Source: Byssothecium circinans
Taxonomy: Eukaryota; Ascomycota; Dothideomycetes; Pleosporales; Massarinaceae
DNA: 64,000 nucleotides
Direction of reading: 5' to 3'
Assembly (NCBI GenBank): GCA_010015675.1
Contig: ML976982.1
Location: 637,341-701,340 of the forward strand
The position numbers were made by a program, and so were the translations under genes. The notes beneath the pieces were generated by a model, which did not search any database, was not told where the DNA came from, and saw only the letters and a list, made by a program, of their open reading frames with translations. Below are positions 9,597-22,400 of the stretch, piece by piece; within the stretch, counting starts at the first letter, position 1, and each line of letters starts with the position of its first letter.

Positions 9597-11224
9597 ATGA
9601 GGGTCCGATCAGGCCTTCCGCTGTGTGCCGCCGTGGCCAGCACTAGGGCGCTCCAGATTCCCCTGCTCTCTTCCACCAAACAGGTTCTCATCAACGCTGC
9701 GGAAGAGACGAAGCCGCTCGTCAACACGACCGCGCTCCAGGACCTCATCAGCGGCGACAGGCTGTTCGAGCGCGCAAAGAAGCTGTTTGAGATTGCGAAA
9801 CTTGGTGAAGACGAGTATAACCATCCCACGAGAGTTATCGGGAGTGCTGGTACGTTTGCGCACGTGCTCTTCTCTGGGTGAATCATCTTATTGACGATGA
9901 GTTAAACAGGACACGCCGGAACACTATCGTACATCTACGAAACTATTCTTCAACTTGGTGACTACTACAAAATCGATAATCAAAGTTTCCCCGCGGTCTC
10001 TGGAAATGTGTTCGAGTCACGTCTCGTGTTGGGCGATCAGGTCTCCAAGTCAGCTGCCCCCATGGGATTGACTCCAGCGACCAAGAACAAGCAGCCTGTA
10101 CACGGCGATCTTGTCCTCGTTTCGAATGAAGGTTGCCAGCTTTCCGATGTACCGGAATCGGTGCAAGGCAACATTGCTTTCATCAAGCGTGGAACCTGTC
10201 CGTTTGGAACCAAGTCGGAGAATGCTGGGCTGAGGGGTGCCGTGGCTGCTATTGTGTACAACTACGAAAAGGACGCGGTTCAGGGTACTTTGGGCACGCC
10301 GTCGCCGAACCACGTCGCTACTTTCGGCTTGTCTGGAGAGGAAGCTGCGCCTATTCTTAAGAAGCTCGAGAGCAAGGAGCGCGTCGACTCGATTGCATAT
10401 ATCGATGCCGAAGTTAACCAGATCCTCACCGTTAACATTATCGCCCAAACGACCGAGGGCGATCCGGAGAACTGCGTCATGCTTGGGGCTCATAGCGACT
10501 CTGTGGCTGAAGGCCCCGGCATCAACGATGATGGATCTGGCTCTATCAGTCTCCTAGAAATTGCCGCACAGCTGACCAAATTCAATGTTAGCAACTGTGT
10601 GCGCTTTGCCTGGTGGGCTGGAGAAGAGGAGGGGTTGCTTGGGTCCGACTACTATGTTGCTACTCTACCTGAAGCGGAGAACAAAAAGATCCGCCTCTTC
10701 ATGGACTACGATATGATGGCCAGCCCGAATTTTGCGTATCAAATCTACAACGCGACGAACGCTCTCCACCCGAACGGATCGGAAGAGTTGAGGGATCTCT
10801 ACATTGATTGGTACGAGGAAAATGGGTACAATTACACCTTCATCCCCTTCGATGGCCGCAGCGACTACGACGGTTTCATTCGAAACGGCATTCCGGGTGG
10901 AGGCATCGCAACCGGTGCTGAGGGTATCAAGACCAAGGAAGAGGAAGCAGAATTTGGTGGAAAGGCGGGAGACTGGTATGACCCATGCTATCATCAGCTT
11001 TGCGACGACCTTTCGAATGTCAATGTGACTGCTTGGGTTGTCAATACCAAGGTAAGTTTGGCCCTCACAAATATTGTGGAGTCACTAATCCTCCCCAGCT
11101 CATCGCGCACTCTGTCGCAACCTACGCACGTTCCTTTACGGGTTTCCCTAACCGCACACTTTCAGTAGACTCCGCCGCTTATAATGAGGAAGTCAAGTAC
11201 CACGGCTCTAAGCTTTTCATCTAA
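9597..11224 (+). CDS. Secreted M28 aminopeptidase (leucine aminopeptidase 2-like)
   Basis: Three exons (9597-9849, 9910-11051, 11099-11224) give 506 residues. The introns are GT-AG, and their removal joins VIGSAG to HAGTLSY and VNTK to LIAHSVATYARSF. A short hydrophobic N-terminus suggests a signal peptide. A protease-associated (PA) domain lies around residues 130-260 (GNIAFIKRGTCPFGTK). The M28 zinc peptidase domain follows, with HSDSVAEGPGINDDGSGS, the WWAGEEEGLLGS Glu pair, DYDMMASPN and YHQLCDD supplying metal ligands and the general base. Family members are secreted or vacuolar enzymes that remove N-terminal residues from peptides; the close match is to fungal Lap2. Several NxT/S sites fit an extracellular glycoprotein. 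The exact substrate range is inference. Confidence 0.93.
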
Positions 11225-11673
11225 GGGAGGATCGCTGGTCCGTTTCTACATCTGTATAGTATCGGCTTGGATATGTAAACATCGAGCTGCTTCGCAACAC
11301 TTTCCTTGGCTTCGGAAATGTATAATTATTAGATGCGATATAAATCGCAAAACCTATCATAGTCATCAACATCGACTCGACTTCTCGGAAAGCCAAGCCT
11401 TGCCTGTGCGAGCTTCTTCACTAACGCAGCGTGCCGCAGACGATCTGACCAGGAAACTCTATGGGCCGACTATAACTAGACCTTAAACAGACCACAGCTG
11501 CCACAGCAGCTTCCCCCGCACAGCTTCCAAGGCATCCTGGTCCACAAGCGGGGTAATGATTACCGGTGCAACCGGGTTTGCTACCGAGGTATGGGAGATA
11601 TCGTCCATGCATTATTACTCCTACATACACCCCAACTGATTAAGACAGCTACACATCTCTAAAGATCTCGAAC
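11225..11673. other. Intergenic
   Basis: 449 bp between two plus-strand genes; nothing beyond presumed 3' and 5' flanks is seen. Confidence 0.4.
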
Positions 11674-13668
11674 ATGGGTTCTCATAAGATCGAACTAAAG
11701 CAACCAAAAGGCCGCGAGCTCCTCGGTGGAGACCTGCTAGCCCAATGCCTGCACCAATTAGGCGTCCGCGTAGCCTTCGGTCTGCACGGCGGACATCTCG
11801 ATGCATTCCTCATGGGATGTGTGGATGTTGGGATCGAGCTGATTGATACAAGGCATGAAACTGTTGCTGTTCGGGCTGCAGAGGGATATGCAAAGGTCAG
11901 CGGGAAGACTGGGTGTTGTTTTGTTACTGCGAATAGCGGGTGAGTCCTTCGCTCTTTGCGAATTGTCGACCAGTGAATGATATGGGACAGGTTCGCCAAT
12001 GCTCTCCCTGGGCTCGCAACGGCGTATGCAGACCGCAGTCCACTTTTTTGCGTCACCTCGTCCCCGCCTCTTCGGGATGCGGAGACGAATGCTCTTCAAG
12101 GGTTTCTCGACCAGACTATAGTCGCCAAGCCCCTCACCAAGTTCTGCCATCGTGTTACCAATGTGGGTGAGATCCCGCGTATCGTGAGTTTGGCGTGGAG
12201 GACAGCATCAACCGGAGCCCCGGGGCCTGTTCTCGTTGATTTCCCTATCGATGTGCTTTTCACGCCGGTCGATAGTGAGAGCGTTGCTTGGGGCGGCGTG
12301 ACGGCTCCGATTAGTGCTGTGCCGGGTCCAGATCTGAGCGCAGTGAAGACCGTGGTGGGAATGTTGAAGAAGGCGGAAAGGCCTGTTGTGATCGTTGGTA
12401 CCGGCGCTTCAAAGGTACTTTCATTTCACATCTGCTCCAGCATTATTCACTGACCAGCAAAGGCCGTGGATGAAATCATCTCTCTGTCCGAAAAGACAAG
12501 AGTCCCCGTCTTCCACTCCCCAAAATTCAGCACCACGTTTCCCCACACGCATCCCTCCCATGCTGGGTCCGCGGACACTCTAGCCCTCCTACCAGCCCTA
12601 GGAGAAAAGCAACCAGATTTCGTCCTCATTCTCGGTGCGCGGACCGGCTTCCTCCTAGGCGGCCGCTCAGGCGCCATCATCCCCAACAGTGAAGCCTGCA
12701 CGCTCATCCAAGTCGACATTTCGGGGGCAGAAATCGGGCGCTCCGAGCACATTTCCCAAGGAATCGTCTCCGACACACGACTCTTCGTCTCCTCCCTCAT
12801 CATCGAACTCTCCACCAACAACACCAACGACGCCAAAAAGTTCAAAGCATCAGAGTCCTGGCTCCGCACAGCACTATCCCTAAAAACATTTCGCGCACCC
12901 CACAATGAATCCGAGCCCAAAATCGACCCCAAAAACGGAAACCTCCACCCCTACCACGGCGTAAAAGCGCTCCTTCAATCCCTCCCAGCATCAAACATCC
13001 TCTGCCTCGACGGCGGCGAAGCCGGAGGCTGGGCCCTGCAAAACCTCCCCTACGCACGCGCATCTCTCTCCATGATATGTACAGGCTACCTTGGCTTCCT
13101 CGGAAATGGATGGGGTTACAGTCTCGGGGCCGCGATTGCGGACCGCGAAGTAGGAAGTAAACGCCTCGTTGTAAATTTCCAAGGCGATGGGAGCGCGGGC
13201 TTCCACATCGCCGAACTCGACACGTACAAGAAATTCAACCTCCCGATCCTCACCGTCATCGTGAATAACAGTGTGTGGGGAATGAGTCGCTCGGGCCAGG
13301 AACTTCTCTACGGGAATCTCACATCGAAACGACCAGCCTCCACACTCAACCCCTCGACACGCTACGATATCGTCGCGCAGGGTTTCGCGATGCCAGGTCT
13401 CCTTGTCGACGCCACGCAAGCGTCTCCAGGACAGAGCGCCCCCGATGAAGAGCGCGCGGAGAAAGTGCTGAAGGCTATTGGGGCCGCGGTTGAGCAGATC
13501 GTGGCTTCGAAGGGTCCGGGCTTGGTGGATTTGAGGGTTAGCGAGGCGCCGGTGCAGGATATGACGAGGGCGATGGTGGGGGACACGGAAGATAAGGATG
13601 TTATTGTCGTGCCTTATTATGATAATTTACCAAGGCCGTATTATAAGAAGAGGAGTAATCAGCTGTAA
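11674..13668 (+). CDS. Thiamine-diphosphate-dependent enzyme (acetolactate synthase / benzaldehyde lyase-like)
   Basis: Three exons (11674-11939, 11991-12414, 12463-13668) give 631 residues. The three-domain layout of the TPP enzyme family is present. The N-terminal pyrimidine-binding domain has the activating Glu in RHETVAVRAAEGYA (E62). The central domain starts near ERPVVIVGTGAS. The C-terminal pyrophosphate domain has GDGSAGFHIAEL about residue 471, followed by VIVNNSVWGM, the GDG-to-NN cofactor motif. Family relatives include acetohydroxyacid synthase, oxalyl-CoA decarboxylase, 2-hydroxyacyl-CoA lyase and benzaldehyde lyase. The AHAS FAD-loop hallmarks are not obvious, and no mitochondrial transit peptide is seen, so I do not call it ILV2. 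The reaction is probably C-C bond making or breaking on 2-hydroxy or 2-oxo compounds; the substrate is unknown. The neighbours give no pathway clue. Confidence 0.85.
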
Positions 13669-14114
13669 AGAGCTAATTGTGGGGTGGACTGCAGAGGGGG
13701 AGAGCCTCAGAGTGGGAGGGAGGTGAATGATTGGGATGTAGGTATGTAAGGTGTAGTAAGAAGCTGGATGGTAATTTTCAGAATGGAGTATTTGGGTTAC
13801 TAATCGAAATTTGGGACTAGGTTGCATGTGTGGTTCCAAAGGAGGGGGTGTGGTGTCACTTTCCTAAGAATACCTTTCCACGGGACAGAGTGACTGTGGT
13901 ACAAACAATGGAGCCAGCTGCCGGCTGTCTGTCTTCTACGTCACTACGTCTGTGCAAAAGAGGCACAGCCTTGCTAACATAAAACCTCTCTTCCAACACA
14001 TCACCTTTCTTCGGCTCACTTCTCATCCTCACCTTTACCTCCCGCATATATCTCCTACCTTTGCCTCCTACCTTACTTCTCGCCTTGATCTCTCACCGCC
14101 ACCTTCACAGAACT
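13669..14114. other. Intergenic
   Basis: 446 bp; a pyrimidine-rich stretch around 13985-14110 precedes the next start codon. No gene is seen. Confidence 0.4.
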
Positions 14115-15095
14115 ATGTATCTTGCTACTCTAATTGGACTGCTTGTGGTCGCGGCCAATGGGCTCTTCTGTAATTCGCAGAACCAGACAGGAAGGGTCAC
14201 AAACGCGTCCGACCACGTGACTCTGGATAACCCTTTTCAAACACCTGACGGCCCTCTCACTAACGGCTCTGGGCAATGGACCTAGTCTCTTCATACGCAG
14301 ACGAAATATCCCAAGGACGAACCGACCCACTCCAGCATCGAGCAGATGCTACGTCTACACATAGAGCCGCTGTCAACGTTATATTCCCCGTCACAAACCG
14401 GGTACATAGGTTGCGGGCTTGTCGTACACGGTCTCCCGCACGAAAAGCTTGTTGCTGGACAGTCACATCTGGATAGTGCATGCAACGGCTTCCTCAGCGA
14501 CAAGTGTCGCAGCGTTCTACTCGAGCGTTCCGAGTTTCATGCCTCCACGATGCCATTTACCCCAACCAAACTCAGCAATCCAGACCGCGGGTGTCAGGAT
14601 CTGGCATTGTTGAATGAAGAGGCAAAACCAGAGTGCGAGGGTGATTTCGGGAGAAACGTGTGGTTGGAGCCGTTTCGTAAGTGGAATTACAATCTCACAA
14701 ACCCCTCTCCACGTGCGACATAGATTGATTCCTGACTGCCAACAGTCTGGGCAAGCAACGCACTCAATCAAACAACCTGTCCTCTGCAATCGGATCCCAG
14801 CGACGGCTCTTACATGCTTCGCTCCTGGTATCCGTCCGCCGGCACGAAAGACGCATACAACAACTTCACGACGCTGATCGAGCCCATCATCGTCACTCTG
14901 CTACAGGCTCGCCACGAGAGCCAAGAGAGAAGTGTCTGGGCTAAGTCCCATCTGATGTGCCTCAGGACAGGTAAAAACGTTAGCGAAGGAAGTGCGCCGT
15001 CACCAAAAGAGGTCCCTCAGTCCAGCTTATCGAATCGGGTCCCGGAAAATCGATACTTGTGGGTTCTGGGTCTTCTCATCGTCGCCATCATATAG
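14115..15095 (+). CDS. Secreted, possibly GPI-anchored protein of unknown function
   Basis: I propose three exons (14115-14216, 14286-14676, 14746-15095) for 280 residues. Both introns are 69 nt. The first has a GTGACT donor, a CACTAAC branch site and a CTAG acceptor; because 69 is a multiple of three, the frame is the same on both sides, but the intron contains an in-frame TAG. The second has a perfect GTAAGT donor and joins WLEPF to WASNAL. The product starts with a hydrophobic signal (MYLATLIGLLVVAANG), has about seven Cys after it and several NxT/S sites, and ends in a hydrophobic stretch (LWVLGLLIVAII) with no cytoplasmic tail. That is the pattern of a GPI-attachment signal. I recognise no domain. 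The first intron is the less certain one. Confidence 0.6.
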
Positions 15096-16054
15096 GACCT
15101 TTTTTTGAGCGACAGGAATCGTACAATATTATGCTTGCGAATATGGATTCATGGATATTATTACTGCTTGTGACAACGTCGTGTTTTCACCATACCCTGT
15201 TGCAAGGTTTCCTTTCGATAAGTCACAAAGCACAAAGTGTGTCCTAGCAATAGTGTATTATAGACTGTCATGTCCTCAAAATCCATTACTCTCTCCTCCA
15301 GCCCTTCTCTACTATTGTTGATCAACGATACGTCACGAAGCTCTTTTTGATACTGTTCTTTGTATTGGTCCCCGGAAGCGTCTCCATCCCTAGCTTCAAC
15401 CATCACACAGCTGATCACGCTATCGACCATGCCACGGACAAAGCCTCTAACTACAACTGTCCTAGTACTGTATCTTGCACGTTTTTCAACCGTGTCAGCA
15501 CCTGCAATACGTACTTTTTCCCCGAAATGGAAGAGTATGGTTAACTTGACTCGTTGATTTGAGTGGAAGACACAGCGACCTGCCACGTGCAGGCGATTCC
15601 TGGAGCTTCTGTACGGTGGATTCTGTTGTGTTTGGTATCTGCCGGACGCTTTCTTCTCCATGCGCTTCTTCTTTTTGTCGCGCCCGTCGGCTTGTTTGGT
15701 GAGTGGCTGGTTTGCTGGGTGGGTTGTAAGGTAGGGAGTTTCGCGAGGCGGGGGATTTTTATAAGGCGGTGAGGTTCGTGAGGTAAGGAGGATTGCAAGG
15801 TGAAGAAGGCTACAACGTGGAGAGGGATTCTGTGGAGAAAAATCGAGCTCAGGAGAGCGAAGCTCTCGAATATTGGGGTGAGATCAGATGAGACTATATA
15901 CATAGAGCCGGGATAACAATCCTCCGATCACCTGCTGAAGCCTCACATATCCTACGCGGCAGATTCAAGACGGAGAGGGTTGTAAGGTCTCAATATACTA
16001 AAGTTCATCAAGCTCTTCGCCCCTACTTTTCTCCCTCCCATTCTGATCTCACGC
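15096..16054. other. Intergenic with weak coding candidates
   Basis: This 959-bp stretch has a minus-strand frame at 15161-15661 (ATG start, 166 codons, no domain I know). A plus-strand frame at about 15330-15544 reads like a hydrophobic leader followed by a Cys-bearing segment but has no ATG. They overlap on opposite strands, so at most one is real. The plus one could be the remnant of a small secreted protein. Confidence 0.25.
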
Positions 16055-18508
16055 CTACTCCAGCGCAAAGCACCTCTCAACACTCTCCTCATTATTCCCC
16101 CACCAATGCGGCATACTCACAACCTTCCCACTTGAAAAGAAGAGAAACATGAGCAACATGGCGATATTAAACCCCGCATCCAACGCCGCAGCAATGAGAT
16201 AGTTATACCTCTTCCACGTCTCAAAGCGGCGCCGGTAGAAGTAGAACATGCAAATGTATCCGACGATGAAGCGGGATATGTAGCCAGTAGAGAGGTTACC
16301 GTAGAATTGAGACACGCCGGAGCCGAAGATGGTAACGTTCCCTAGGAGGAGATATCAGCAAGGGCGAGGAAAGAGGGTGATGGATGAGGACTTACATAGA
16401 TGGAATTTGAGCTTGCTCTTCGGGAACGCGCGATGGAGTCCGTAGAGAAGAACAGGAGCAGCGGCGCCGTAGAGAAAGGCGTATGGAAGTGGCTTGTACA
16501 TGTGCTGCGCGAAAAGCCGCTTCGGTCCAATTAGTACATACTGCACGCCCTGGGTGTTGTAATTGGATAGACTCTGGCCCGTCCATTGGCCCAGTGGATC
16601 CGTCTCTTCTCCGGAAATGTACGCTCCCTTGGCTTTGAGCACCCACTGAATAACAACATAGTTAATCGGGACGCCGATTAGTTCGCCAAAGATTTGGCTG
16701 AAGAAGATCGCTCGTGGCGGGACGTGCATGTAGTGTCCAATCTTCTGGTCCTGAAGCATGTACTGCGCGCGATACCAGATATCTCCTGCGATGGAACCGT
16801 AGGCTGAGGCGCCGGCGGGGTGCTTGTGGCCGGCTGTCGCGTTGACCATGAAGCCGTAGAGCAGCTCGTTGAAGGAGCCGATTGCGACTTGGAAGCTGGA
16901 GAAGGAGTAGAGCCAGGAAAATGGCAGGATCATGACGCCCGAGGTGAAAATGGCGATGAAGAAGGTCCAGATGGGGATGAAGAACAAGTTGCAAGCCAGG
17001 ATGGTGATGATTGTGACAAAGGAGGCGACGAAGAGCGCAATGTACCACCATAGCGGGACCTCCTTATAGGAGCGCATGAGGACGTTGAGGCGATCGGTGT
17101 AGAAGTCGTTGACAGTGCTCGTACCCTTCTGTTTCGCGCGTTCGCGTAGTTTTTGAATCGTGCCTTTGATTTGCGGATATCCAAAGAGTGCCATCCAAGT
17201 CAGCGCAGAGACGTATGAAGAGTAGTCGAAGAACATGGACCACAATTGCTGCGTCCCGAGATAGATGGGCCCTAGCTCTTGATATGCAGTTTCGTTGAAA
17301 GTAAGATCGGGGGTAATTAGGGCGGCTGCAGGATATCTGGTACCATTCTCCAAAAACAGGCGATTTGACATGAGCTGATGCTTCCATCCTCCTAGATTAC
17401 CCCATTTTGCTGCAGGAAGGAGGATCCAGCAGTTGAAGACGAATGCCGCCGTCAAAACAACGGTCGTCCAGAATGGGACTACCATGGGGCTGTTGAGTGA
17501 TTGATTTGAAATGTTCGCCCAGTCAAGTGATAGGTTGAGGAAACCCATGCCTCCGATGCCTGCTCCGATGAAATTTGCAACTGCATTGCGCGGGGCTACC
17601 CAGCAGAGGAAGGAAAGCGAGCTCAACATTGGAAACACATACTCTGGGAGGAACTGCCAGAAGACGATGAAAGCTAATGATCCGAAGAAGACGTACTTTT
17701 GCTTTCGAGCGATCCACGAGTCGCGCACTGACTTGTGAAGAGTCTCAAAAACAGCAGTCTGCATGAGCGAGTAGGGCCACACGTAGATGGGATCGTAGAG
17801 GAGGAACTGGCGAGCCAGTGCGGCCATGGCGTACCCAATGTAGACAATGGCCCACATGAAGAAGATGCACGCTGCGGCTGGTATGCGAGTGTTGTAGTAG
17901 AGCTGTGCGAGCGAGATACTGGCCCATGCAGCATTCGAAGTGGCCCCTGAGGCAGCCGTGACGGTGACCAGGACGTTTTCTTTGGCACTCCATGGCCCTG
18001 GGTTGAGACTAAACTTCCATTTGGTGAACGGCACATGGATCGTCTTTTCCGGAAGTATGTCAGCCAGCCAATGGCCAACGTAGTGGGACGCAATCTGAAC
18101 GAAGAGGACCGGGTATACGGCAGAGGTCGTTCGATAAATACCCATCTGGAAAAGAATGGCGCCAGGAGGAACGAAGAGGAAGCAGAGAAGGAAGTAGCGG
18201 AAGGTGATGGTTGGCGCGTTAGGATCGTCCTCGAGACTAACAATATTCCGAACGATTCTGGGAAGCTCTTTGACATCGTCAGGTAGCTCGACTTCGTCCT
18301 CACCATCCACATCGACAACAGGCGCAGTGCCAGATGTTGTGGTTTGGTTGGGTTTCTCGGGATCGCTAGTCATGTCGTTGTTCGCTGCTAGTTCTGTTTT
18401 GTCTGATGCCTCTGTAACGTCGGTCGCAGTGGTGTTGGCGCGTTGGGGTGTATTTTGAGCTTCTTGCTCGTTGGGTTTGCGTCTGAGGCGACTGATGAAT
18501 GACGCCAT
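16055..18508 (-). CDS. Oligopeptide transporter (OPT family)
   Basis: Two exons on the minus strand, 18508-16396 and 16341-16055, give 799 residues. The 54-nt intron has a GTAAGT donor and CCTAG acceptor, and splicing joins KLKFHL to WNVTIFGSG. OPT proteins are proton-coupled plasma-membrane carriers for tetra- to hexapeptides, glutathione or metal chelates. Visible family marks are NPGPWSAKENVLVTV after a hydrophilic N-terminus of about 90 residues, many hydrophobic segments through the whole length, and the conserved end region with NYVVIQWVLKAKG and YWY-like aromatics. The N-terminus is Ser/Thr/Glu-rich and probably cytoplasmic. The gene is divergent from SMC2 with about 900 bp between starts. 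Substrate cannot be read from the sequence. Confidence 0.92.
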
Positions 18509-19405
18509 ATTGCGAAAGAGACAAATCTAGCAGTAGTCCAACAAGAGGAGTGAAGGGAGGCAAGACTGTCTCCTGGAATAAGTCCTACCACTCCTCCTTA
18601 CACTGAGGTGAAGATGAGGGCTCCTTTTTCAAGTGATGGTGCTACCGAGTGCGACATTAGACCTTGCAATGGCGCAAATGATGGCACGGACTAATATAAA
18701 GACCGTGTCGCCATTGGAAGACGGTTGAAGTCGCAACCTGCCACTTTGGTGTTGCTGGTGGCCCCACTCCTATGTATTCCCGGGATTTAACGTGATTGAC
18801 CAAGCTTCCATGGCGCAAAGCTTGGGATGCTTGACCCAGGACCGAACCGCGAGGTGATTTGTGAAAGGGAAATAGAGGAACAAGTAGAAGGACAAAGACA
18901 ATAGAAGGGTTACCGTTCAAAGTCGAGAAGCACACGACTTGGTCCTCAACATCCAAGATACCCAAGATAATGCATCACCGGTAGCACCGCAGAGGCAAGC
19001 GACAACTGGATGCATGTACCATGCGCATGGACAACTCCTCGGTATCCGGAACGGCAGAGCAACAAATGATTGGCGTACGGGCAGATGCAAGAAGCCGACG
19101 CAGGTGGTTGGGCTTCGATAGTGCACAGTCATCGTCATGTCCCAAAGACGTCCGGCGTCAAAAGCGAGAGTCATGCCTGATGACGAGCGACTCCTTCGTA
19201 TGAGCGAATTATCTCGATGTGTACTGAACAGCGGATATGAGGTGGGATGGAAGATGATGAGTAAGTAAAGGTCGAGTGAACGCGCCCCACACGTGAAAAC
19301 GCGCAGCGGCGCACGGACCCTGTTTCGTCAGATTGCCAAACACCACACATCGGCGGGAGAATAAACAAAGCATAACGACCACCACCAACAGCACATGCCG
19401 CCACC
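18509..19405. promoter_or_regulatory. Divergent intergenic region OPT / SMC2
   Basis: 897 bp between two divergent start codons. No conserved coding sequence. The SMC2 start sits in a strong context (GCCACCATGAGG). Confidence 0.4.
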
Positions 19406-22400
19406 ATGAGGATCGTAGAGCTTGTTATTGATGTGGGTACTCTCTCGCGATCAATGCGACGCCGTCTAACAAGCTGCAGGGCTTCAAATCGTACGCTGTC
19501 CGTACCGTCATATCCGGCTGGTTTGTTTACTCCCCGAGTGCGCTACAGCAACAAGAGCTCACAATACTAGGGACGCCTCCTTTAACTCTATCACCGGCCT
19601 CAACGGCTCCGGGAAATCAAATATCCTAGACGCAATATGCTTCGTCCTCGGTATAACCAACATGAGCACCGTCCGCGCTCAGAACCTCCAGGACCTCATC
19701 TACAAGCGCGGACAGGCCGGCGTGACCAAAGCCAGCGTGACTATCGTGTTCGACAACCGCGACAAGTCGAACAGCCCCGTCGGCTTCGAAGATGAAGCCC
19801 ATATTTCAGTGACGAGGCAGGTGGTGATGGGCGGGGCCAGCAAATACCTGATCAACGGTCGCCGCGGGCAACAGCAGAACATCCAGAGCTTGTTCCAGTC
19901 GGTGCAGCTCAACATCAACAACCCCAATTTTCTGATCATGCAGGGTCGCATCACAAAAGTACTGAACATGAAGGCGGTGGAAATTCTAGCTATGCTGGAG
20001 GAGGCCGCTGGCACACGCATGTTCGAGGACCGGCGCGACAAGGCGTTCAAAACCATGGCAAAGAAGGAGATGAAGGTGCAGGAGATTGTAGAACTATTAC
20101 GAGACGAGATCGATCCGAAGCTCGAAAAGCTACGGACAGAGAAGCGCGCTTTTTTGGACTTTCAGCAGACACAGAGCGACCTCGAGCGCTTAACGCGACT
20201 TGTTGTTGCGCACGACTACATCAGGTATATGGAGAAGCTGCGACAGTCCGCAGATGACCTAGAGGCAAAGAAGAACCGCGCGACCAAGCTTGAAGACGAT
20301 GCGGAGCGCATGAAGAAGGAGATCGATCTCCTGCAAGAGGACATCAAAAAGGTCAAGGCGACGCGCGAAAAAGAGCTCCGAAAAGGCGGCAAGTTCCAAG
20401 AGCTCGAAGAGGAGGTCAAGACACATTCGCACGAGATTGTGCGGTTAACAACGGTGCTCGACCTGAAAAAGACGAGCATGGCCGAAGAGACGGACCGCAA
20501 AAAGGGCGTCGAGAAGAGTGTCAAAGATCTCCAAAAGCAACTGCAAGAGAAGACCAAGATGTATGAGAAGCTTCAAGCAAAGTACAAGACGGCTTCCGAA
20601 GACCTTGCCAGACAGACTGAAGAGGTCGAAAAGAAGGAGGAGTTGCTGCAGACGCTACAAACCGGTGTGGCGTCCAAGGAAGGTCAAGACAGCGGTTACC
20701 AAGGCCAGCTCCAAGACGCCAGGAATCGGGCGAGTGCCGCTGCTACAGAACAGGAGCAGAACAAGCTCAAGATCTCGCATTTGGAGAAGCAGATCAAGGA
20801 AGATGAGCCCAAGGCCAAGAAGGCGAAGGTGCAAAACTCGGGGCTGCTGAAGGATCTAGAGGCGCTCAGGTCGCAAGCGAAGAAGCTGGAGACGGAGCTG
20901 ACCAAGATGGGCTTTGAGCCAGGGAAGGAGTCGGAACTCTACCAACAAGAGTCGCATCTCCAGGCCCGGATTCGCGAGTTGAAGCAGCAGGCAGATGGCT
21001 TGCGTCGAAAGGTTGCCAACATCGACTTCAGCTACAACGACCCTGCGCCGAACTTCGATCGATCGCGCGTGAAGGGCCTAGTTGCCCAGCTTTTCAATCT
21101 AGAAAAGGAGCACACGCGTGCGGGAACCGCTCTCGAGATTTGCGCTGGTGGTCGTCTCTACAATGTCGTTGTCGACACCGCCGATACTGGTACACAACTG
21201 CTCCAAAATGGCAAGTTGAGGAAGCGAGTCACTATCATTCCGCTCAACAAGATCTCTGCCTTTAGGGCCTCGGCCGAAAAGATCGGAGCTGCGCAGAGGC
21301 TCGCGCCGGGCAAGGTCGACCTCGCGCTATCACTTATAGGATATGATGACGAGGTCACTGCTGCCATGGAGTACGTCTTCGGCTCCACGCTCGTATGCGA
21401 GGATGCTGAAATAGCGAAGCGTGTCACCTTCGACCCCAGCGTTCGTATGAAGAGCGTTACGCTAGAAGGTGACGTTTACGACCCATCCGGTACCTTGTCT
21501 GGTGGAAGCGCACCCCACTCGAGCGGCGTTTTGGTGACGCTGCAGAAACTCAATGAGATCTTGAAAGAGCTGCAGTCACAGGAGAAGCAATTATCTGTAC
21601 TCCAGGCTACGATGGCCAAGGAGAAGAAGAAGCTTGATGCTGCCCGCAAGACCAAGCAGGATCTGGATTTGAAGACGCATGAGATCAAACTTACAGAGGA
21701 GCAAATCAACGGTAACTCTTCTTCATCGGTATGCCCCTTCTCTCTTTCTCCCGCTAGAAAACGACTGATAATTTGATAGATCATCCAAGCAATCGAAGAG
21801 ATGAAGCAGTCTGTTGTCCAGCTCAAGGAGGACATCAAGAACGCCAAAGCAAAGCAAGATGAAGCTGCCCAAGAGATCAAACGCATCGAGAAGGACATGA
21901 ATGAGTTCAACAGCAATAAAGGTAGCAAGCTTGCCGAGCTGCAATCGTCATTGGACAAGTTGAAGAAGGCGCTGACCAAGAGCAACGCTGCCATCAAACC
22001 CCTTCAGTCAGAAATGAGAGAGGCGATGGTCGAGTCAGAACAGTGCGGTAGTGATCTCACAGCTGCGCAAGAGCAGTTGCAGGATGTTGAGACTACGCTC
22101 AAAGCTCAACAAGAGGAGCTCGGTGCCCTGGTTGACGAGCAAGCCCAGGTGAAGGACGCCCACGACGTCGCACAGGCTCATCTTGCCGACGAGCAAGCCA
22201 AGCTTACTGGCTTTGACGATGAACTGCGCGCGCTAGACGAAGCCATAAGGTCAAAGAACTCCTCCATTACCGAAGCAGGTCTTGAGCAGCAAAAGCTCGG
22301 CCACGAGATCGAACGCTTTCACAAAGAGCGCGATGCCGCATCTGGCAACCTTGAAGCACTCAAGAAGGAGCACGAATGGATTGCGGATGAGTCTGAGCTC

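Noticed and set aside
11674..13668. Mitochondrial acetolactate synthase ILV2
   Set aside because: No transit peptide and no clear AHAS-specific regions; kept as a general ThDP enzyme.
9597..15095. Secondary-metabolite or secreted-enzyme cluster (aminopeptidase, ThDP enzyme, secreted protein)
   Set aside because: No core synthase, regulator or transporter links them; adjacency alone is weak evidence.
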